In this document: positions 35,116 to 44,314 of the stretch, piece after piece
Layout of the letters: each line of letters opens with the position of its first letter
Position numbering within the stretch: position 1 is the stretch's first letter
Assembly (NCBI RefSeq): GCF_039555335.1
Contig: NC_092628.1
Coordinates: 102,570,647-102,634,646, forward strand
Source of the DNA: Amphiura filiformis
Lineage: Eukaryota > Echinodermata > Ophiuroidea > Amphilepidida > Amphiuridae
DNA: 64,000 nt
Direction of reading: 5' to 3'
Notes under the pieces: generated by a model
What the model was told of the DNA's origin: nothing
The model's input: only the letters and a program-made list of their open reading frames with translations
Database searches by the model: none
Made by a program: the position numbers and the translations under genes

Positions 35116-35780
35116 TCTCCAAAAGTGTCCCGGTTTGTTTTTCTTGCCCTAAATCGTGCGTATCTATTAATAAGGCACTTCAATAATCAATAATCAGTCT
35201 CGTGACGGCCTCCACTAACTAGCTACTAACTTGGGTTTATGGGCGCTGATATTTCATGTTCACTGTCACTTATTTATCAGAAAAGTGCGACCATTTGTCA
35301 ATCACCTACAGTACCCAATTTCGGCATACTATATAAGAAACTCATCATGATGATTGCCAGAGAATAGTTAAAATGTAGCTTGTACAGTTTTTTGGTGGCA
35401 TCCTTCAGAAGTGAGCGGTCCGATACCAATATTTTCGGTCAAATCTCCATTCAATTAACACGGGGAGTTGGCTAGCTATGCCTTGCCCTCACTCATATTT
35501 TACAAAAGTGCGACTATTTCTGAACATCTAACCTAGCTGTAATTTTAGGTCATGTTAGAGAAATATATTTGCTATAAGTTTGGAGAATAGCTAACATATT
35601 GGCTGGTTATTTTTCACACAGTGATGTTAACTAGGCAAGTGCCCATTCTTCCAACGTAGATCATTTGTAGGGGTCACGCGTCAATGGTGAGAGCACTGTG
35701 TATTGTGTATAGGAAAACGGACAGTAACTGCAGTATGGCTCACCAACTGGGGAAGTGGGGCGTTTGTACGTTCATGTTCG

Positions 35781-36329
35781 CTAATATATACGTGTTCTTA
35801 ATGGTCTGGCACTTTCCCCTACATATGATGAAGAACAGTCTAAACATTTGAGGCCATAGACGGCCCCCGATTTGTCCAGCTTGTCGGTCTTGTCTTTGGG
35901 AGCTACAAGAAGAGAACGTATAGTGTTCCGGGGCTTAACATGGGTTACAATGCCTGAATGCCATGGGATCTTAATACACGCCTCAGACTTTCCAGATGTG
36001 ATGGTAACACAACCTTTGACTTGTTGTTCAGAGTCACTATTGCGAACGTGCCGTTTGGCATTGGTTTTGTTGGTCGCTGTGTCCAATGTCCATTTGTCGT
36101 ACCCACATACGGCTAAAGATTTGTGAATGCTGTTGAGTTCATGGTCAATGTCCTCCTCCTTGGTGACAATTGAGGAAGCTCTATCAACGAGGGTACGTAC
36201 CACATCCAGTTTGTGCTGCAAAGGGTGGTGGGAGGCAAAGTTCAGGTATTGATTGGTGTGAGTGGGCTTGCGATAAATCTGAAAAGACACTGAGCCGTTC
36301 TCTTCGCGTTTGACCATGACGTCAAGCAT
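35781..36329 (-). pseudogene. Penelope-like connector and start of GIY-YIG nuclease
   Basis: In frame with the RT after one stop. The connector reads SFQIYRKPTHTNQYLNF and HHPLQHKLDVVRTLVDRA, followed later by VKPRNTIRSLL and the GIY-YIG core VYGLKC..SSSYVGESARPL. The nuclease breaks off after LRTRIY near 35781. Its C-terminal half lies 1.4 kb away at about 34090-34330. Confidence 0.9.
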
Positions 36330-36338
36330 GGGAAGTTG

Positions 36339-37199
36339 TCAATTAGATTCGCGTTCCATGGTGAAATTAATGGATGGATGGCAGGTGTTTAAGTGATGAG
36401 TGAAACTCTCAATAGCACTCTTCTTGATGATGACCATAGTGTCGTCAACATAACGACCCCAGAACCGTGGGGGTTGGGGGTAAGAAGACAAGGCCTTGAT
36501 TTCAAAGTCCTCCATGAAGATATTTGCAGTTAGTGGGGATACGGGGGAACCCATCGCCGCACCTTCAAGCTGGTTGTAGAATTCACCACCATACTGAAAA
36601 TATCTGGTGGTCAGCTGCAACCGGATCAGTTCAATGATTTGATCAACCGACAAACATGTACGGTTACCCAGAGTAGGATCGTTTTTAAGGCGTGACTCAA
36701 TGATATCAATAGTTTCACTTACGGGTGTCCATGTGAACAGAGCCGTGACATCATAACTGACCAATTCTTCATCCTCACTAATAGTAAAATCCTCAAGTTT
36801 GGTCACAAGGTCCTTACTGTTCTTGATATGATGTTCTGACTGACCCACTAGAGGAGATATTATGTCCGCGATAAATTTAGCCGACCCGTACGTAATGGAG
36901 ACACTACAAGCAACAATCGGACGAAGAGGGTGGTTGGGCTTGTGAATTTTCGGAAGTCCATAGAACTTAGGCACCTCCTCACTGGTGGGATAGAGTTTTC
37001 TGTATTGAACCTCGGTGATCGCACCACTTTGCTTGATTGATTGCAGAGTCTTAACCAACTTCGTCTTGTATTTCTTAGTTGGATTGGATTTGAGCTTAAC
37101 ATAGGTCTTATGGTCACTCAGCAGCAACTTAGCTTTGTTGTTATAGTCTGTAGAGTTCATTACCACTACCGCACGGCCTTTATCAGCCGGAACGACCAT
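36339..37199 (-). pseudogene. Penelope-type reverse transcriptase
   Basis: A 286-codon open frame reads the Penelope RT motifs in order: VPADKGRAVVVMN, FYGLPKIHKPNHPLRPIVAC, SYDVTALFTWTPV (motif A with the first catalytic Asp), EGAAMGSPVSPLTANIFME (motif B) and RYVDDTMVII (motif C, YVDD). It ends at an in-frame TGA (36339-36341), after which the same frame continues at 36329. The KxYGLPKIHK and EGxxMGSPVSP motifs distinguish Penelope-like RTs from other retroelements. Confidence 0.9.
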
Positions 37200-37614
37200 G
37201 ATGTCTTTATTACGCTGAAGTGAGCGAATGGCTTCCCTTTCTTTGCGGGTGATATTACTTTAGGGAGTTTAGCTTGGTGTACTAAATCGCTGGTTTTATT
37301 GCGTATTTCAGCGGCTTCAGAAGAGCCTAAACCAACAAGTCTAACTGCCGACTCAACAGCAGTGACAATATCATCCACAGGGATGTTGGTAGGTGTGACA
37401 GCAAAATCTAAGCCTTCAGCAGGAGTTGTTCATGCTCGTTAAGATCACAGTCCGAAACATTAATAACCCATCTGCTAGTTGCTTCCTCAATGTCATCAGG
37501 TGAAATGTTGATGCCATTAGCCGCTGGTTTAGTTTGCTTAGTTTGCTTCTCCTTGAGGCTAGCGAATTTCTTTTGCTGCCGAGGTTTACAGATGTTGGTT
37601 TCTGCAGTAGCCAC
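37166..37614 (-). pseudogene. Penelope-like linker between N-terminal domain and RT
   Basis: Two overlapping frames (about 37614-37408 and 37378-37166) carry NISPDDIEEATSRWVIN and VDDIVTAVESAVR. Both lie between the N-terminal domain and the RT and are separated from each other and from the RT by single frameshifts. Confidence 0.6.
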
Positions 37615-37626
37615 TTTACGAGTAAA

Positions 37627-37989
37627 CTAAACTATTTTATCATATCTATCACTGGGTAAGTGTGTAAACAGAAAATCCTCAACATCCAATTTTTGATCTT
37701 GAAATTGGGAAATCCTAAAGTTGATTTGTCGGACACGTTCAGATAGAAGAGACTTTTCAGCTTGGCGTAGGATATTGTCCGCCTTATGTCCATGCATAGA
37801 AGATTTAAGTTTCAAGCTCCTTGGTATTATATTACGATGCTTGCAATGCAGAGTAAAATGGAGATGGCATCTAAAGCGAGCGATGCTGCGCTCAAGCTTT
37901 TCCAGTTTGCGGAATTTTCTCAGACAATCACTGCCGAAATCATTGTCGAGACGGGAATGTATGTTTGTTGACAGTCTTGGTATATCCAT
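37627..37989 (-). pseudogene. Penelope-like N-terminal domain
   Basis: From an ATG at 37989 the reading is MDIPRLSTNIHSRLDNDF, then basic segments KLEKLERSIARFRCHLHF and IIPRSLKLKS. This matches the basic N-terminal region that precedes the RT in Penelope-like proteins. The longer ORF start upstream lies in the flanking LINE DNA and is not used. A frameshift follows near 37620. Confidence 0.7.
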
Positions 37990-37999
37990 AGTACAGTAT

Positions 38000-38011
38000 A
38001 TATAAAAACAA
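38000..38011. repeat. 12 bp target duplication, right copy
   Basis: ATATAAAAACAA, identical to 33905-33916. The LINE frame continues through it as YKNKLNTL. Confidence 0.85.
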
Positions 38012-38013
38012 GT

Positions 38014-38024
38014 TAAATACATTA
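38014..38024. repeat. 11 bp target duplication, left copy
   Basis: TAAATACATTA, identical to 38907-38917, flanks the tRNA-bearing insert. Confidence 0.85.
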
Positions 38025-38251
38025 AAACAAGGGAAGAGGCCTACGCATCATACACTGGAACATGGAAACATTCAAACATTACAAACTAGCGCACGAGATC
38101 AAATTAATGATGCTTAATCGTATTCTTAATATATCAATATACAGGGGAAAGAAGAATTACGCATCGCACACTAGCACAATTAAACAAGAATTTACAAATG
38201 GAAACATTACATGCATAGGCAGATACCAGAGTAAAAACTCCGGACATACCT

Positions 38252-38323
38252 GCCTGTGCGGGGACTCGAACCCCAGACCTCTCGCTTGTCGGGCGAGCGC
38301 TCTTACCACTGAGCTACACAGAC
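38252..38323 (-). tRNA. tRNA-like gene, anticodon GAC (Val) by position, copy 1
   Basis: A 72 nt cloverleaf with complete stems: acceptor GTCTGTG/CACAGGC, D stem GCTC/GAGC, anticodon stem CTCGC/GCGAG and T stem TGGGG/CCCCG with loop TTCGAGT. The discriminator base is A. The A box TAGCTCAGTGG and the B box GGTTCGAGTCC are present, with T5 13 bases beyond the 3' end (38233-38237). The loop CCGACAA gives anticodon GAC (Val), rare in eukaryotes, with C instead of the invariant U at position 33. The body resembles tRNA-Ala. A SINE head rather than a decoding tRNA is likely. Confidence 0.75.
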
Positions 38324-38683
38324 TGTCCCTGATAAACAGGTCTCAAGTCTGGTACTTATGGATATGAGCAGTAATGCGGGGTAAACAGTACAAACAACAC
38401 ATTACATACCAGTGTACGAGATCAATTAATGATGCTTACCCGCCGGCCTAATATAATCATGCAAGCAAGGGAAGAGGCCTACGCATCATACACTGGAACA
38501 TGGAAACATTACAAACTAGCGCACGAGATCAAATTAATGATGCTTAATCGTATTCTTAATATATCAATATACAGGGGAAAGAAGAATTACGCATCGCACA
38601 CTAGCACAATTAAACAAGAATTTACAAATGGAAACATTACATGCATAGGCAGATATACCAGAGTAAAAACTCCGGACATACCT

Positions 38684-38755
38684 GCCTGTGCGGGGACTCG
38701 AACCCCAGACCTCTCGCTTGTCGGGCGAGCGCTCTTACCACTGAGCTACACAGAC
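38684..38755 (-). tRNA. tRNA-like gene, anticodon GAC (Val) by position, copy 2
   Basis: Identical to copy 1 over the 72 nt cloverleaf, 432 bases away in the second unit of the dimer, again with T5 downstream (38665-38669). The perfect conservation of both copies points to a recent duplication or to constraint. Confidence 0.75.
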
Positions 38756-38906
38756 TGTCCCTGATAAACAGGTCTCAAGTCTGGTACTTATGGATATGAG
38801 CAGTCATGCGGGGTAAACAGTACAAACAACACATTACATACTAGTGTACGAGATCAATTAATGATGCTTACCCGCCGGCCTAATATAATCATGCAAACAA
38901 GGGAAG

Positions 38907-38917
38907 TAAATACATTA
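38907..38917. repeat. 11 bp target duplication, right copy
   Basis: TAAATACATTA, identical to 38014-38024. The LINE frame resumes here as LNTLLRKAKRKHF. Confidence 0.85.
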
Positions 38918-39090
38918 CTTCGTAAAGCAAAGAGAAAACATTTTTTCTTGAAATTTGAACACAACAAAAATAATATGAAACAAACCTGGAAAACAATAAA
39001 CAATATTATTGGTCGTGGTAAAAAACAAACCTGGCATAATAAATTTAGAGATGAATGTGGAGTCATTTCAAACCAATTCAATGATTTTTT
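38918..39090 (+). pseudogene. CR1/jockey-like LINE, piece 3 of the split element
   Basis: Reads on from LNTLLRKAKRKHF as KQTWKTINNIIGRGKK and FRDECGVISNQFNDFF, the linker between endonuclease and RT in CR1/jockey-like LINEs. The match ends near 39090, where DNA shared with the duplicate at about 46965 begins, so the RT itself is missing. Confidence 0.85.
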
Positions 39091-39127
39091 CAGTACAAAC
39101 CCAAGCCATAGCTATAAAGATTTGTAC

Positions 39128-39520
39128 ATGTACTGTATCGTCGGGAACTGATTTTTTTGGTATTTTATCACTGTTTAACGCATAAACCAAACATAACTAA
39201 ATAACCGATGTGGTTGAGGAATAATATCAGCTATCACATTTTGACAATTGACAGCTCCGGTTTTGAAATAAAAGGATTTTACGACATTATCTCATTTTCA
39301 ATACGTTCCTCGGAGTCAAAATGCGCTGATGATGCGCCGTGATTAGCATTCCGAATAAAGATCATTTCGGAGTTTCGTAAAATTCTTATATTTCAAGAAC
39401 GGTGTGGTCAATTGTCTAAATTTAAAAAGTATGTGATAGCTGATTTATTCTTCAACCACACCAGTTAAAATACCCAAACAATTAAGTTTCCTACGATACA
39501 GTTCTTTCAGGGACACCATG
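39128..39520. mobile_element. MITE with long imperfect terminal inverted repeats
   Basis: CTGTATCGTCGGGAAC at the left mirrors CTGTATCGTAGGAAAC at the right, and GATGTGGTTGAGGAATAAT with CAGCTATCACAT mirrors the segment near 39430-39475. The right end reads GGGACACCATGTAC, the same GGTGTCCC-type end seen in the mariner-like remnants. The block is absent from the paralogous segment at about 46985-47005, which supports insertion after the duplication. Confidence 0.75.
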
Positions 39521-41143
39521 TACAAACAATTTGCTTTATACTGTTTATTCAAAACAAAACAAGTTGTGTGTAGGCAATAGGCTGGGCTTGCTAGCAGAAT
39601 ATTTGTCAAAATATTCAGTTTGTAATTGTGTCATCATCTTGGTGTTACAAGAATCATTACTACTAAACCTGCATAATAAGGGCTGCACATAATTATTTTG
39701 TTAAAATACGAAAACTAGCGTTGTGTGACGTGAGGATTCTAGTCAGCATGATCCTTTATATAAGCCTTTCGGCATACAACAAAATATTCTGAAGCATGAG
39801 CTAACACTAAAGAAAAAACCTGCTTGATACTATTTATTGACAAATCAAATCTGTGTTTATGTTAATATGGACTGGGCTTTCGATCCTACGTTGAGCAGTT
39901 GTAATTGTGTTAAGTGTTCTTTTCCCTCATCGTAACGTATTCTGTAGCTATAAATAAATGACGCACCTTTTTGTAGTTGTCATATTGTAAGTAGCATATG
40001 TTAGGGTAACTCTGCATAAAATATTTATACATTTCGGATTTGTGTAGGTATCTGAATATTCAGCTTTATACCATGAAATAATTATTTAACTAGAATCGTA
40101 ACTATTGTATATTATCACGCAATTATTTAACTAGAATCGTAACTATTGTATATTATCACGCAATTATTTAACTAGAATCGTAACTATTGTATATTATCAC
40201 GCAATTATTTAACTAGAATCGTAACTATTGTATATTATCACGCAATTATTTAACTAGAATCGTAACTATTGTATATTATCACGCAATTATTTAACTAGAA
40301 TCGTAACTATTGTATATTATCACGCAATTATTTAACTAGAATCGTAACTATTGTATATTATCACGCAATTATTTAACTAGAATCGTAACTATTGTATATT
40401 ATCACGCAATTATTTAACTAGAATCGTAACTATTGTATATTATCACGCAATTATTTAACTAGAATCGTAACTATTGTATATTATCACGCAATTATTTAAC
40501 TAGAATCGTAACTATTGTATATTATCACGCAATTATTTAACTAGAATCGTAACTATTGTATATTATCACGCAATTATTTAACTAGAATCGTAACTATTGT
40601 ATATTATCACGCAATTATTTAACTAGAATCGTAACTATTGTATATTATCACGCAATTATTTAACTGGAATCGTAACTATTGTATATTATCACGCAATTGG
40701 AAAACGAACATACCGGGAACGTACACTATTGCCACATTGCGATTGGGTACACCTAATCTTATGACATCTGCCACTTAATGACTAGTTGTACACAGCTCCA
40801 GAGGCAGCTGTATCACTCACAGTCAATTTAATCATGAAGGTATTATCTTCTTACAGAAAATGTTACAAGTCATGTGACTATAATAAGAAAGACATTAAAA
40901 TATCATTTTAGAAACGTTTCTTTTAATGGAATATATTTCCTTAACCCAATGTGTCTAACGTCGAGCAAATTATTCTGTCACTTCCAAGGAAACAATATAA
41001 ATCGTTGTTGGGTTTTTAACCAATAATTGACTTAAACGTGAATCAAAATGTGAAAAATGTGCATATCTGGTTATTAACACGCCTGCTCTGTGAAGTGCTA
41101 CATGTGGCAGAAATATGATCCTTTATTTTGTTAAATAATCTGT
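39521..41143. repeat. Segmental duplicate, copy 1
   Basis: Matches 47004-48178 in the same orientation over most of its length. For example, GTAATTGTGTCATC and GGTACACCTAATCTTATGAC regions are shared, and both end near TTTTGTTAAATAATCTG. Differences are the minisatellite at 40081-40695 and the lack of a block of about 108 bp present in copy 2 (47818-47925). Confidence 0.85.
40081..40695. repeat. 41 bp minisatellite, 15 copies
   Basis: A 41 bp unit starting ATTATTTAACTAGAATCG repeats exactly 15 times. The first 14 copies look identical by eye, and the last differs by one base (ACTGGAATCG). The paralogous segment has a single, shorter version starting ATTATTTAACTGGAGTCG near 47598, so the array arose by local expansion after the duplication. 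Confidence 0.97.
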
Positions 41144-41290
41144 ATGATACAGATCTGTTGAATACAAGACGTTCAAGAATCTTTGATAGAATGGGTTTCA
41201 CAGAGACAGGACGATAGTTTGAAAACAAACCACTTTCATCCTTCTTATACAGAGGAATGACATTTGCTATTTTAAGATTGTCTGATACTC
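41043..41290 (-). pseudogene. LINE RT N-terminal fragment
   Basis: The minus strand reads FSNYRPVSVKPILSKILERL, the YRPxS motif at the start of the reverse transcriptase of CR1/jockey/L2-like LINEs. It stops downstream without the catalytic YADD. It shares strand with the endonuclease-linker fragment at 41990-42310, so both likely come from one element. Confidence 0.75.
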
Positions 41291-41344
41291 ATACATTTAT
41301 TGTATCCACAGTTGTATCATAATATTGTAAGTTGTACTGCAAGT

Positions 41345-41985
41345 TAATATACATACAAGGTGTCCCATAAAGAGGTTACATGTGGAAAATGAACTGCATT
41401 TTGTGATGGTATAACAAAACAATATAATTTTTTTCAGATATTTTTTATTCATCCTTCTTGTAATTGTTTTTTAAGTTTTAATTCTGTACAGTAAAAGCAA
41501 CGTAACTTATGAGCGCAAGATGTCAGGGGTGTCAAGAGTGGCTAACCATCAAAATATCGCGCAACGAAAGTTGAACACAAGCACAAATTTGTTTTCAGAT
41601 TTTTTCTTCATTACGTTTTATGTTTCTCTTTTTTTCATTGTTGAACATATTGCACAAAAGACACATATTGAAAAATTAAATATTGTACACTGAAAATAAA
41701 TCAGTTTTAGAGTTTGGTAACAAATAAAGGAAGATGGTCATTGGCGAAGAACACGTTTTGGTGAGAGCAATTCTGCTCGCCGTATAATTATCCTGTAATC
41801 AACATAGTGAAATGATGAAATGATAACAATCTTTTGCGATTGGCCTTGCTTGGATTTTATTGACCTGAAATCGCTGCTGTTTTTACATTTCTGGCTGAAC
41901 TCTTGAAATAAAACTGAACTGAGTTTATATCGATCTTATATCGGCCGTTCGGTGTTTCAGAAACGATTTGTATAATTTTGTTTAT
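41345..41985. other. Sequence separating two LINE fragments
   Basis: Begins with AAGGTGTCCCATAAAGAGG, like the ends of mariner-type MITEs in this window, but the opposite end was not identified. No coding potential is recognised. Possibly an insertion into the LINE. Confidence 0.4.
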
Positions 41986-41989
41986 GATT

Positions 41990-42310
41990 AATTGATTTCA
42001 GAATACCTTTAGTTATCCATGGCGAAACCAGCACATTGTTCCTACCATTTATTTTCTTAGTGGGAATACACTCTTCATATAAAACACTAAAATTATACAT
42101 GAATTATAATACATTGTGTTAGCATCATTTGGTGATTGACAATTGAAGATATCATCCCAGTTCACTAAAGTAAGTCTGTTGTTTAGTAAGTTTATAATAT
42201 TATCATCTGTAAGTTTCCTTTTATAGTTGATTATTATTTATTTTATTACTCTTTAAATCAGTATTAGTCCTGGCAAAGATTCGAAGATGATCACTGATAT
42301 CTGCTACAAA
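41990..42310 (-). pseudogene. LINE endonuclease C-terminus and linker
   Basis: The minus strand reads VADISDHLRIFARTNTDL (the SDH motif that ends the endonuclease), later LYEECIPTKKI and SPWITKGILKS. It is the same domain junction as in the plus-strand LINE near 33790, so the two probably belong to one family. Frameshifts are present. Confidence 0.8.
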
Positions 42311-42479
42311 TAATTATACCAGAATGATGCTGGGTGTTGTTTAGGTGATTCTGGTTGGCTTATTAATTATTTGTTACGAGCCGTAATGACTCAAGGCCAA
42401 AATCACCTTTTACCCGAATTCACACGATTTTACCCAAAGTAACATATAGGGTGATCTATTTGATCTTCACCCTCTTTCA

Positions 42480-42800
42480 TCACAACACCCTTCACTGACA
42501 TCAACAGTCAACATGAACTGCTTCTGAAAATCAGGTGCAGTGAGTACTGGTGAACTCATGAGTATTGATTTGACTTTGTGAAAAGCATTTTCACACTGTT
42601 CTGAACAAATGAATTTTGCATCCTTCTTCAAGAAATCAGTTAAAGGACTTGCTAGGAAAGGTTTGGACAGAACTTTCTGTAATAACTAACCATCCCTAGA
42701 AATCTCATGATTGCCTTCTTGTTTACAGGTGTGGGGTATTACTCAATTGCTTCAACTTTGGCTTGACCTTGACCTACCACATATCCCTAGTATGTGACTG
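42480..42800 (-). pseudogene. Ty3/gypsy RT end and RNase H start
   Basis: The minus strand reads YVVGQGQAKVEAIE, PVNKKAIMRFLGMVSYYRK, LTDFLKKDAKFICSEQCENA and FHKVKSILMSSPVLTAPDF, the classical thumb/connection of gypsy RT and the beginning of RNase H. Stops and frameshifts interrupt it. Confidence 0.85.
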
Positions 42801-42829
42801 TAACTTCTGTTATGACTAAATTTACTTGC

Positions 42830-43735
42830 ATTCAACTTGTGCTTAAGCCATAGTCATCGGCCATCATTGCCGCCTCATTCAGTGTTATAATTTTGGTAGT
42901 GCTTTCATTCAAGAGGGTTTTAATATCAGCGTGGACACATTTTTGGAACTCTTATATAAGAACCAATTGACCGAAATCATATTTGACTTCTTGTGAACCA
43001 AGCCACCTATCAAACACTTGTTTTTATAAGCTAGCAAAATCTACATGGGTTTGATCTGCTTGTTTTTTAATCTCTGAACTTTTGTCTGTATGCTTCAGGC
43101 ACTAGTTAATAGGCCTTTAGGACTGACTGTTTAACCTCTTCATCATTATTATTTCACTTCTCTATTGGTATAGCTGTGGGGAAGAGCTGGCCTTCCTCAC
43201 TAACTACTTTGTAAAAGTAGGGTTCAATCCTCTTAAGCCAGTTCAAATTTGTAGCTACCATATCAAAATGTTGAAAATACCCGTCAACTTCCTTTTCTAT
43301 GAATTAAGACACCAGTTCTTCATACTTTATAACATCAAACCCGAGTATTTGTCACCTAGCTTTGCTAACTTCTCTTGCTTAAACTTGTATTTTTCCTCAA
43401 TTTCTTTCTCTTTCAAATATGCTTCTATTTGTAGCTTTGTTTCTTTTTGTCTTCCAATTCCAACTTTTGTTTTTCAAGTTCCAATTTTGCTACTTTTTCC
43501 TTTTCTACCGTTTCTAATTTTTGCTCCTCAAGCGCCATCTTTTCTCCAATCTCCAAAAATGGTGTTTCTTTCACCAATCACTCTCTTTCTCCAGGGAACA
43601 GGCTTCTTTCTGCACTACTCCACTTTACTGACAGATGTGTTGTTTTATAAACCAGACTCCAGCAAGTCTCTCAAAATCATATTCAATGTGATTCACAATC
43701 TATCTGTATTAAAATAACACTTTATTGGCTATGCA
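42830..43735 (-). pseudogene. Ty3/gypsy gag-like remnant
   Basis: The minus strand reads a charged coiled-coil start (MILRDLLESGL, EKEIEEKYKFKQEKLAKL), then WLKRIEPYFYKVVSEEG and, near 42850-43000, EFQKCVHADIKTLLNE and LNEAAMMADDYGLS. The last matches the end of the capsid in many invertebrate gypsy gag proteins. Frames shift several times. Confidence 0.7.
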
Positions 43736-43740
43736 AACTG

Positions 43741-44109
43741 GTTCAAATGTATCTCCTTTTGTATCCCCTTCTGTATGCGACCAACACGCATACAGAGATT
43801 CTACAATCTCTCTTCAGATTCTATCAAGAGCAAACTCCATTGCTTTCACTTTTTATACTCCCGACAACCCACTATCTATTAACAGACCATTCTGTCACAT
43901 TCAGATTGGCCAAATATGAGGTCAGAAACCCACATACAGGCGTCAACATTGGTGTGGGGGGGGGCGATTGTATGGACCACCCCCTGGCAAAATATCCCCC
44001 ACATCTCCTGGGATCTACGCCTATGTAATCAGGACTGAATTACCAAGACTAGGTTTGGTGTGACAATCAACTCCCCGCAGTCTGTGATTGTGATTGGTGC
44101 GTAAAAAGG
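43741..44109. other. AT-rich flank of the gypsy remnant
   Basis: No gene recognised. It may hold LTR-derived DNA of the adjacent gypsy remnant. A G-run occurs near 43954-43966. Confidence 0.35.
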
Positions 44110-44149
44110 TTGATTCTTCTGGTGCCTTCAGCAGAGAAAAGGAAATACG

Positions 44150-44314
44150 GTACTTTTGCAAATCAAGACAGGACAATGGTGGAAACTAGTATATCGTGTG
44201 GAGGTAACCGAGAAACCACATCATGTACGAATTATAAATGGTGGCGTTACAAGGCAAATCAAGACAGGACAATCATGGTGGAAACTGCTCGTATATCATG
44301 TAGTCTAGAGGTAA
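44150..44314. repeat. ~95 bp tandem duplication, second copy interrupted by MITE
   Basis: GCAAATCAAGACAGGACAAT occurs at 44157 and about 44253, with shared GGTGGAAACT downstream. The first copy continues GAGGTAACCGAGAAACCACA. The second continues GAGGTAA, then the MITE, then TAAAGGAGTAACGACATCAT, so copy 1 serves as the empty site for the MITE. Confidence 0.85.

Larger units (their letters stand above)
34330..35690. mobile_element. Probable insertion inside the Penelope-like nuclease gene
   Basis: About 1.4 kb without Penelope coding homology separates the two halves of the GIY-YIG domain. It holds a five-copy 70-80 bp repeat (34596-34965), a GAT microsatellite (35042-35115) and AT-rich DNA. 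No clear terminal repeats or target duplication were found, so the boundaries are approximate and the type is unknown. Confidence 0.55.
33917..37999 (-). mobile_element. Penelope-like element with GIY-YIG endonuclease
   Basis: The element runs on the minus strand and is bracketed by 12 bp target duplications. The 10 bp direct repeat TAGTACAGTA lies just inside both ends (33917-33926 and 37989-37998). Protein order is N-terminal domain, Penelope-type RT, then a split GIY-YIG nuclease. A block of about 1.4 kb at about 34330-35690 separates the two halves of the nuclease and is probably a later insertion. A degenerate hammerhead-like fold lies near the 3' end. Only 10 bases precede the first ATG, so the 5' end is likely truncated. 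Several frameshifts and one in-frame stop make it inactive. Confidence 0.85.
38025..38906 (-). mobile_element. Tandem dimer of a ~435 bp tRNA-bearing element
   Basis: GGGAAG marks at 38031, 38469 and 38901 define two nearly identical units of 438 and 432 bp. The insert begins and ends with AAACAAGGGAAG and is flanked by the 11 bp target duplication TAAATACATTA. Each unit carries one well-folded tRNA sequence on the minus strand, and within a unit the segment AATGATGCTTA appears at both ends. A tRNA-headed SINE that inserted as a dimer, or a terminal-repeat non-autonomous element, would fit. A partial copy of the region 5' of the tRNA is at 48271-48305. Confidence 0.75.
42470..43740 (-). mobile_element. 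Ty3/gypsy-like retrotransposon, internally deleted
   Basis: The minus strand holds gag-like sequence (about 43720-42830) and then directly the RT-RNase H junction (about 42800-42480). Protease and most of the RT are missing, so it is an internal deletion derivative. AATAAA on the minus strand near 43726 and the AT-rich flank might be LTR remnants, but no matching LTR pair was found. Confidence 0.75.

Noticed and set aside
39320-39360. CTGATGA near 39327 as hammerhead start
   Set aside because: No GAAA partner at suitable distance. It lies inside the MITE loop.
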